A stretch of DNA of 64,000 bases, taken from Frateuria aurantia DSM 6220. Lineage in GTDB: Bacteria; Pseudomonadota; Gammaproteobacteria; Xanthomonadales; Rhodanobacteraceae. Both the position numbers and the translations under genes were made by a program. Positions within the stretch are counted from its first letter, which is position 1. Every line of letters starts with the position of its first letter. Positions 58,565 to 64,000 of this stretch are shown piece after piece. The stretch is from NCBI RefSeq assembly GCF_000242255.2, contig NC_017033.1, positions 372,001-436,000 of the forward strand. The letters are read 5' to 3'. A model generated the notes under the pieces. The model was not told the DNA's origin, did not search any database, and was given only the letters and a program-made list of their open reading frames with translations.

Positions 58565-59298
58565 AAGGCGCCGGGCGCTTCTTCGGCTGGGCCGTGGCGA
58601 TCATGCTGGTCGTGCTGCCTATTGTCGGCGTGTTGCAGGGCTGGTTTGCCTCGCAGCACTGGCCGGTCACCAAGCTGACCGTGCAGGCGCCCTTTCACGA
58701 AGTCACCGGACCGCAGCTGCGTGCCGCCGTCGTGCCGCAATTGGGCAAAGGTTTCTTCGCGCTGGATCTGGACCAGGTCCAGCAAGCGGTAGCCGCGATC
58801 CCTTGGGTGCAGTCCGTCGAGGCACGAAAGCGCTGGCCGGACAGTCTGCTGCTGCGGATCACCGAGCGCGAGCCGTTTGCGCACTGGAACGAGCATCAGC
58901 TGATCAGTCGCAAGGGCCAGGTCTTTGACGGAGGCCAGGCCAGCGTGCCGGACAGCCTGCCGCAGCTGGCCGGTCCGGAGTCGCAGATGAGCGAGGTGGT
59001 GGCCTTCTACGTCAGTCTGCAGCGGGCCTTCGCCCCCAGTGGCCTGAAAATCAGCGGGGTCAGTCTCAGCCAGCGTGGCAGCTGGACGGTGCGTACCACG
59101 AGCGGGGCCCGCATCGAGGTCGGGTCCCGAGAGATGGCCAGGGAGCGGCTGCACCGGTTCCTGGGCGTCTATCCGCAACTGCTCGATCAACACCCGGAAG
59201 GCCTGGCTTATGCCGACCTCCGATATACCAATGGATTCGCCGTGAGGTGGGATACATCCCGTACCGCCCCCTCCACCCAGAGCACACCGCATACATGA
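58561..59298 (+). CDS. ftsQ: Cell division protein FtsQ
   Basis: A 245-residue bitopic protein: short cytoplasmic N-terminus, one helix (about residues 8-28, [20 protein letters not shown]), then the periplasmic POTRA domain ([19 protein letters not shown]) and the beta domain ending with [11 protein letters not shown]. It scaffolds FtsQLB at the division site. The start at 58561 overlaps ddl by 4 bp; a further upstream ATG lies inside ddl and was not used. The stop overlaps ftsA by 4 bp. Confidence 0.94.
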   Translation: MKGAGRFFGWAVAIMLVVLPIVGVLQGWFASQHWPVTKLTVQAPFHEVTGPQLRAAVVPQLGKGFFALDLDQVQQAVAAIPWVQSVEARKRWPDSLLLRITEREPFAHWNEHQLISRKGQVFDGGQASVPDSLPQLAGPESQMSEVVAFYVSLQRAFAPSGLKISGVSLSQRGSWTVRTTSGARIEVGSREMARERLHRFLGVYPQLLDQHPEGLAYADLRYTNGFAVRWDTSRTAPSTQSTPHT

Positions 59299-60527
59299 AA
59301 CCAAGGAACGAAAAACAGCTGGTCGTGGGACTTGATATCGGCACCTCCAAGGTGGTGGCGATTGTCGGCGAGTACGAGCCGGGCGAGCCGGTTGAAGTCA
59401 TCGGCATCGGCTCGCATGCCTCCCGCGGCCTCAAGCGCGGCTCGGTGGTCGATATCGAATCGACCGTGCACTCGATCCAGCGGGCCGTGGAAGAGGCCGA
59501 GCTGATGGCGGGCTGCGATATCCGCTCGGTCTACGCCTCGATTTCCGGCAGTCATCTGGAAACACGCAATTCCCACGGCAGCGCGGCGATCCGCGACCGT
59601 GAAGTGAATGCAGGGGATCTGGAGCAGGTGCTGGAAGCGGCCAGTGCCGTGAATTTTCCGGCCGACCGGCGGGTGCTGTTCAAGGAGGCGCAGGAATATC
59701 GCATCGACGGCCAGGACGGCATCCGTTCGCCGGTGGGTATGAGCGGGGTACGCCTGGAGGCGAGCGTGCATCTGGTCACCGGTGCGGCGGCGGCGGTGCA
59801 GAACATTACCAAGTGCATCCAGCGTTGCGGCCTGAGCGTGGATGAGCTGGTGCCGTCCTCGATCGTCAGCGGCAAGTCGGTGCTGACCGACGACGAGCGC
59901 GAACTGGGTGTCTGTCTGGTCGATATCGGCGCGGGTACCACCGATATCGCGATCTATACCCAGGGCGCGATCCGCTACACCAAGTCGCTGCCCGTCGGCG
60001 GCGATCAGGTCACCAACGATATCGCCTACGGTGTGCAGACGCCGACCTCGCATGCCGAGGAAATCAAGATCAAGTACGCCTGTGCGCTGGCCGGCATGGC
60101 TCGCGCGGACGAGTCGATCCAGGTGCCCAGTGTCGGTGACCGGCCACCCCGGCGACTGGCTCGCCAGTCGCTGGCGCAGAGCGTGCAGGCGCGCTACGAG
60201 GAAATTTTCGAGATGGTGCAGGAAGAGCTGCGCCGCTCGGGCTACGAGAGCATGGTCGCGGCCGGCGTGGTGCTGACCGGCGGTGCCTCGAAGATGGAAG
60301 GGGCCCTGGAACTGGCCGAGGAAATCCTTCACAAGATGGTTCGGATCGGTATTCCGCAGCATGTGGTGGGGATGGGCGAAGTCATCGGCACGCCGCAACA
60401 CGCGACGGGCGTGGGCTTGCTGTTGCATGGATCGCGACCGGACGGAAAGCGCATCAGCTATCCGGTCGGCGGCAGCGTAGGTGGTTTGATCGGAAATCTG
60501 CAGGGCTGGTTCCGCCGCAATTTCTGA
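59295..60527 (+). CDS. ftsA: Cell division protein FtsA
   Basis: A 410-residue actin-like ATPase that tethers FtsZ to the membrane. VVGLDIGTSKVVAIVGE is the phosphate-1 motif, LVDIGAGTTDIAIYTQG phosphate-2, and GVVLTGGASKMEGALELAEEI the adenosine-binding motif; the 1C domain lies between. The C-terminal GGLIGNLQGWFRRNF is an amphipathic membrane-targeting helix. It starts 4 bp inside ftsQ. Confidence 0.96.
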   Translation: MKPRNEKQLVVGLDIGTSKVVAIVGEYEPGEPVEVIGIGSHASRGLKRGSVVDIESTVHSIQRAVEEAELMAGCDIRSVYASISGSHLETRNSHGSAAIRDREVNAGDLEQVLEAASAVNFPADRRVLFKEAQEYRIDGQDGIRSPVGMSGVRLEASVHLVTGAAAAVQNITKCIQRCGLSVDELVPSSIVSGKSVLTDDERELGVCLVDIGAGTTDIAIYTQGAIRYTKSLPVGGDQVTNDIAYGVQTPTSHAEEIKIKYACALAGMARADESIQVPSVGDRPPRRLARQSLAQSVQARYEEIFEMVQEELRRSGYESMVAAGVVLTGGASKMEGALELAEEILHKMVRIGIPQHVVGMGEVIGTPQHATGVGLLLHGSRPDGKRISYPVGGSVGGLIGNLQGWFRRNF

Positions 60528-60660
60528 GTGGTTGCAGTACGGCAAGTTCAACGAAACATGGTTTGCCAGGTCATGCCTGGCCGGGACGCGAGTCCACTAC
60601 CCCGTCTGGTGCAGACCGCACGGGGCAACAACGACAACGACGTACAACGGAGGACGGGAA

Positions 60661-61860
60661 ATGTTTGAACTGATCGAAAAACTGGCACCCAATGCGGTCA
60701 TCAAAGTCATCGGCGTCGGCGGCGGCGGTGGCAATGCGGTCGCCCACATGCTGAACTCCAATATCGGCGGCGTCGAATTCGTGGTCGCCAATACCGATGC
60801 CCAGGCCATGAAGCACTGCGGCAACCGGGTGCATCTGCAGCTGGGCGGCAATGTCACCAAGGGACTTGGCGCCGGTGCCAACCCCGAAGTCGGCCGTCAG
60901 GCCGCGCTGGAAGATCGCGAGCGGATCGAGGAGATGCTCGATGGCGCGGACATGGTTTTCATCACCGCCGGCATGGGCGGTGGCACCGGGACCGGGGCCG
61001 CCCCGGTGGTGGCCCAGCTGGCCAAGGAAAAAGGCATCCTGACCGTGGCCGTGGTCACCAAGCCGTTCCCGTTCGAAGGTCGCCGCCGCATGCAGGTGGC
61101 CTTGAAGGGTATCGAGGACCTGTCCCAGCACGTGGATTCGCTGATCATCGTGCCGAACGAGAAGCTGTTGAGCGTGCTGGGCCGGGAAGTGACTCTGGTC
61201 AATGCGTTCAAGGCCGCCAACGACGTGTTGCAGGGAGCGGTGCAGGGCATTGCCGACCTGATCACCTCGCCGGGCCTGATCAACGTCGACTTTGCCGACG
61301 TGCGCACGGTGATGAGTGAAATGGGCCAGGCGATGATGGGTACCGGCATGGCCCGCGGCGATGACCGTGCCCAGGCGGCCGCCGAGGCGGCGATCAAGAA
61401 TCCGCTGCTGGAAGACGTCGATCTGAATGGCGCCTGCGGCATTCTGGTGAACATCAGTGCCGGTCCGAACCTGACCTTGCGTGAATTCCAGGAAATCGGC
61501 GATATCGTGCATGCCTATTCCAGTGAAGACGCGACCGTGGTGGTCGGTACCTCCCTGGATCCGGACATGCAGGACGATGTCCGCGTCACCGTGGTGGCCA
61601 CCGGTTTGAACCGGCTGCCGGCCACGGGCGCCGTGCGTCCGGCGGCGGCAGGTCAGCGTGCCGGCACGGTGGAAATGCGGCAGGCGCCCCGTCCGGTGGT
61701 GCTGCGTACCGGCACCGGCAACGAAGTGGTGGACTATGCCATGAGCAACGAGTCCAGCCCCGCTCACCTGCGCTCCGATGCATCGCCTTCGGCCAAGCCG
61801 GCGGCTCCCGACAACGACTATCTGGATATCCCGGCTTTCCTGCGCCGTCAGGCCGACTGA
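60661..61860 (+). CDS. ftsZ: Cell division GTPase FtsZ
   Basis: A 399-residue tubulin-like GTPase forming the Z-ring. KVIGVGGGGGNAVAHM binds GTP, GMGGGTGTGAAPVVA is the tubulin signature, and NVDFADVRTVM contains the T7 catalytic Asp region. A disordered linker (about residues 320-380) leads to the conserved tail YLDIPAFLRRQAD that binds FtsA and ZipA. ATG 60661 follows GGAGGACGGGAA. A 133-bp gap separates it from ftsA, the largest inside the cluster after rsmH, and may hold an extra promoter. Confidence 0.97.
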   Translation: MFELIEKLAPNAVIKVIGVGGGGGNAVAHMLNSNIGGVEFVVANTDAQAMKHCGNRVHLQLGGNVTKGLGAGANPEVGRQAALEDRERIEEMLDGADMVFITAGMGGGTGTGAAPVVAQLAKEKGILTVAVVTKPFPFEGRRRMQVALKGIEDLSQHVDSLIIVPNEKLLSVLGREVTLVNAFKAANDVLQGAVQGIADLITSPGLINVDFADVRTVMSEMGQAMMGTGMARGDDRAQAAAEAAIKNPLLEDVDLNGACGILVNISAGPNLTLREFQEIGDIVHAYSSEDATVVVGTSLDPDMQDDVRVTVVATGLNRLPATGAVRPAAAGQRAGTVEMRQAPRPVVLRTGTGNEVVDYAMSNESSPAHLRSDASPSAKPAAPDNDYLDIPAFLRRQAD

Positions 61861-61892
61861 GTCGCATCCAGCTCCTTGTCGTTGAGTGAATT

Positions 61893-61929
61893 CCCCCACC
61901 CGCCGGTCCCGTCCCGGCGGGGAAGGGGG
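61893..61929 (+). terminator. Terminator hairpin after ftsZ
   Basis: CCCGCCGG and CCGGCGGG form an 8-bp stem with a 7-base loop, extended by CCCCC and GGGGG at the base. It starts 33 bp after the ftsZ stop and marks the end of the dcw operon. No T-run follows. Confidence 0.65.
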
Positions 61930-62423
61930 CTCGAGGTCTGCCGCCCGGCGGGCCATTTCCGCCTGTCCGCGGTTTCCGGTTCGCGGCACGTACCCGGCCG
62001 ATGCGTCAGCGGTCGCGGTCTTCAGGCATTGCAGGGACCGCTGCTGCCGGTTGCCGCCCATGTCCGATGAGGCCGCAGGACATCGACAGCAAAAGAATTG
62101 AAATTGTCCGGAACCAATCGGGCCGCATCGCGGTCAGAGTTCATCGTGACCGTGATCGGAATGTTAATCCGCGCCACGGAACGGCCGTGGATTTTCTGTG
62201 CAGCGCGCGTCGTTCTTAACACCTGCCCTTGTTGTTCCAGACCAGGGGCAAGGCTGCTTTTGACCGGAATGCTGCGCTACATGGTGACAGCAATTGATGT
62301 GTTACTGTATAACGTGCCGTTAGTTTATTGAAATGAATGGACTTTCGTAATCTGACAAGTAAGAATCGTTGGCGTCTTGAAGCTGAAAGATTTATGAAAG
62401 GTCGTCTGGCGGCCGTTCCCGGC

Positions 62424-62454
62424 TTGTCATTTCAGGTTAAAACTATGTTAGGAT
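62424..62454 (+). promoter_or_regulatory. Candidate lpxC promoter
   Basis: TTGTCA at 62424-62429 followed by an AT-rich stretch with TATGTT (62444) and TAGGAT (62449). Spacing is not ideal for either -10 candidate, so the exact box is uncertain. It lies about 40-70 bp before lpxC. Confidence 0.4.
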
Positions 62455-62494
62455 GCTGGCCAGTTTGGCGGCTGCAATACAGGTAAGCTAAGAG

Positions 62495-63415
62495 ATGATC
62501 AAGCAGCGTACGCTCAAAAATATCATTCGCGCGACGGGTGTCGGTCTGCATACCGGCGACAAGGTCTATATGACGCTGCGCCCGGCGGCACCCAACACCG
62601 GCATCGTTTTCCGTCGCATCGATCTGGATCCGCCGGTCGAAATCAAGGCCCGTCCCGATCGCGTCGGCGATACGCGGCTGTCGACCACACTGGTCGGCGA
62701 AAATCCGGATATCCGGGTCTCCACGGTCGAGCATCTGCTGTCGGCCATGGCCGGTCTGGGCGTGGACAATGCCTATGTCGACCTGTCGGCGCCCGAGGTG
62801 CCGATCATGGACGGCAGCGCCGGCCCCTTCGTGTTCCTGCTGCAGTCGGCGGGCATCGAAGAGCAGAACGTGGCCAAGCGGTTCATTCGCATCAAGAAGG
62901 CCGTCGAGGTCCGTGACGGTGACAAGACCGCACGCTTCGAGCCGTTCAACGGCTTCAAGGTGGGATTCTCGATCGAGTTCGACCATCCGGTGATCAGCAA
63001 GCGCGTGTCGCGTGCCGAAATCGATTTCTCGACCACGTCCTTCGTCAAGGAAGTCAGCCGCGCGCGGACCTTCGGTTTCATGAAGGACATCGAGATGTTG
63101 CGCGAGCACAATCTGGCACTGGGCGGCTCGATGGACAATGCGGTGGTGCTGGACGACTATCGCGTGCTCAACGAAGATGGACTGCGGTACGAGGACGAGC
63201 TCGTCAAGCACAAGATTCTGGATGCGATCGGCGACCTTTACCTGCTCGGCCACAGCTTGATCGGCGCCTACCATGCGCACAAGTCCGGGCATGAATTGAA
63301 CAATATCCTGCTGCGCACCTTGCTGGCTGACCCGGCGGCCTGGGAAGAAGTGGTGTACAAGGATGATCCGCTGACGGCGCCGATCTCCTACGCCCATCCC
63401 GCGCAGGCGATGTAG
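62495..63415 (+). CDS. lpxC: UDP-3-O-acyl-GlcNAc deacetylase LpxC
   Basis: A 306-residue zinc enzyme, the committed step of lipid A synthesis. Zinc ligands: H80 in [12 protein letters not shown] and H239/D243 in [15 protein letters not shown]; the general acid/base His lies in [30 protein letters not shown] is the conserved start. The family ends with a short flexible tail, here SYAHPAQAM. It follows the dcw cluster as in most gammaproteobacteria, but a long intergenic region suggests its own promoter. Confidence 0.97.
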   Translation: MIKQRTLKNIIRATGVGLHTGDKVYMTLRPAAPNTGIVFRRIDLDPPVEIKARPDRVGDTRLSTTLVGENPDIRVSTVEHLLSAMAGLGVDNAYVDLSAPEVPIMDGSAGPFVFLLQSAGIEEQNVAKRFIRIKKAVEVRDGDKTARFEPFNGFKVGFSIEFDHPVISKRVSRAEIDFSTTSFVKEVSRARTFGFMKDIEMLREHNLALGGSMDNAVVLDDYRVLNEDGLRYEDELVKHKILDAIGDLYLLGHSLIGAYHAHKSGHELNNILLRTLLADPAAWEEVVYKDDPLTAPISYAHPAQAM

Positions 63416-63453
63416 GCAAGCGGTCGCGGTCCTGCGGGGCCGGCCTGTTGCAG

Positions 63454-63478
63454 CGACGGCCGCATGGTGCGGCCGTCG
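63454..63478. terminator. Convergent hairpin between lpxC and dciA
   Basis: CGACGGCCGCA and TGCGGCCGTCG form a perfect 11-bp stem around TGG, between two convergent genes. It likely stops transcription from both sides. Confidence 0.65.
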
Positions 63479-63503
63479 TCGTGTCTGCCTGTCGCGGGGG
63501 GGC

Positions 63504-63974
63504 TCAGTCCTTTTCGTCCTCGCTCGCCGGCGGCGCCTTGCCGTGACTGGCCAGGTCCAGAAACATCCGTTGCAGCTGGGGATCGCCCAGATGCCGGGCG
63601 GCGGCGGTAAGGTGCTGGGCCGAGCTTTCCGAAAGCGTCTTGCGCGGCCGGGTGTCTTCCCGTTCCGGCGGTGTCCATGTCGCCATTTTCACGCTGATCG
63701 CATCCACTTCCAGTCCCAGGCCACGCGCCGTGGTGAAAATGGATTGCTGCAAGGTGCGTAGGCGGCTGGCCCAGGCCGGCGAGGGTGCCAGAAAGACGAG
63801 TCGTCGGCCCTTGATCGCGGCCAGACGCACCTGATCCTGCATGGCCTTGGGCAAGGTCTTGCGCAGCGCCTGGTCAAGTGCGGCCAGCCAGGCGGCATGC
63901 CGGCTGAGCGCGGCGATGCCGACACAGTCCTCCAGCCGCCGTGGCCGGCCCTGGCGTTGCAGGGTGGGGCGCAT
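63504..63974 (-). CDS. dciA: DciA-family helicase loader (DUF721)
   Basis: A 156-residue protein of the DUF721 family. The N-terminal KH-like domain with LRKTLPKAMQDQVRLAAIKGRRLVFLAPSPAWASRLRTLQ is typical; the C-terminal third is polar and probably disordered, as in known DciA proteins. DciA loads the replicative helicase DnaB in bacteria that lack DnaC. Its position beside lpxC (and usually secA) is conserved in Xanthomonadales. The ATG is 26 bp from the window end. Confidence 0.88.
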   Translation of the reverse strand: MRPTLQRQGRPRRLEDCVGIAALSRHAAWLAALDQALRKTLPKAMQDQVRLAAIKGRRLVFLAPSPAWASRLRTLQQSIFTTARGLGLEVDAISVKMATWTPPEREDTRPRKTLSESSAQHLTAAARHLGDPQLQRMFLDLASHGKAPPASEDEKD

Positions 63975-64000
63975 ACGCTGACGATCTGAAGGTGGCGGAC

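Larger units (their letters stand above)
61861..62494. other. ftsZ-lpxC intergenic region
   Basis: 634 bp, the longest gene-free stretch in the window. It begins with a strong terminator hairpin (61893-61929), contains a small inverted repeat CCACGG/CCGTGG at 62174-62190, and becomes AT-rich from about 62280 to the lpxC start, where promoter elements are likely. No convincing coding sequence or known RNA was recognised. Confidence 0.6.

Overview
The window looks like a chromosomal segment of a high-GC gammaproteobacterium of the order Xanthomonadales (Lysobacterales), most like the Rhodanobacteraceae (Frateuria/Rhodanobacter/Dyella group). Four things point there: the xerC-hslV-hslU block, a division and cell-wall (dcw) cluster with no murD, an S-adenosylhomocysteine riboswitch on ahcY, and the order lpoA-yraN / rsmI-rnpB-mraZ followed by lpxC-dciA. 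The taxonomic call is inference from gene content and order.

Layout. 1-7904: end of xerC, the HslVU protease with a heat-shock-like promoter, a conserved unknown protein, a YdhP-type MFS exporter, a RimK-type ligase and a ColRS/VgrRS-like two-component pair. 7905-16942: the most unusual region, a four-gene, translationally coupled operon. It encodes a one-module NRPS (C-A-T-TE) whose adenylation pocket reads as glycine, a GT1 glycosyltransferase, a penicillin-amidase-type acylase and a GT2 rhamnosyltransferase-like enzyme. It may make a glycosylated lipo-aminoacid or lipopeptide. An 18-bp perfect palindrome and a GC hairpin lie in its upstream region. 16970-38405: accessory and metabolic genes, including four parts of the methionine/SAM cycle (metF, ahcY, metK, metE). 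ahcY has a SAH riboswitch and metE a cobalamin riboswitch; metF, metK and metE share an upstream motif (CGGATRAAGMGAT). Among them lie a FadL-type porin, a YeeE/YedE sulfur-transport pair, ppc, an isochorismatase-like hydrolase, a GH32 fructosidase with a G11 tract upstream, an aldo-keto reductase, uup, a D,D-carboxypeptidase with an Arg-rich tail, xylB and a YitT protein.

38636-46171: dusB (without fis), an ICMT-like methyltransferase, a NupC-type nucleoside transporter, a LysE exporter, yraN-lpoA, rsmI and the RNase P RNA gene. 46345-61929: the dcw cluster, mraZ-rsmH-ftsL-ftsI-murE-murF-mraY-ftsW-murG-murC-ddl-ftsQ-ftsA-ftsZ. It is almost entirely coupled by 4-bp stop/start overlaps, is driven by a clear sigma-70 promoter, and carries four GTGGA-type repeats at 10-bp spacing that match an MraZ operator. 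murD is absent, as in Xanthomonas. The window closes with lpxC and, convergently, dciA.

Together the right half makes UDP-MurNAc-pentapeptide, lipid II, the septal transpeptidase and the Z-ring, and starts lipid A. The middle recycles SAM to SAH to homocysteine to methionine under two different riboswitches. The left-hand NRPS operon is the best candidate for an undescribed system. No tRNA, IS element, prophage or CRISPR array was seen.
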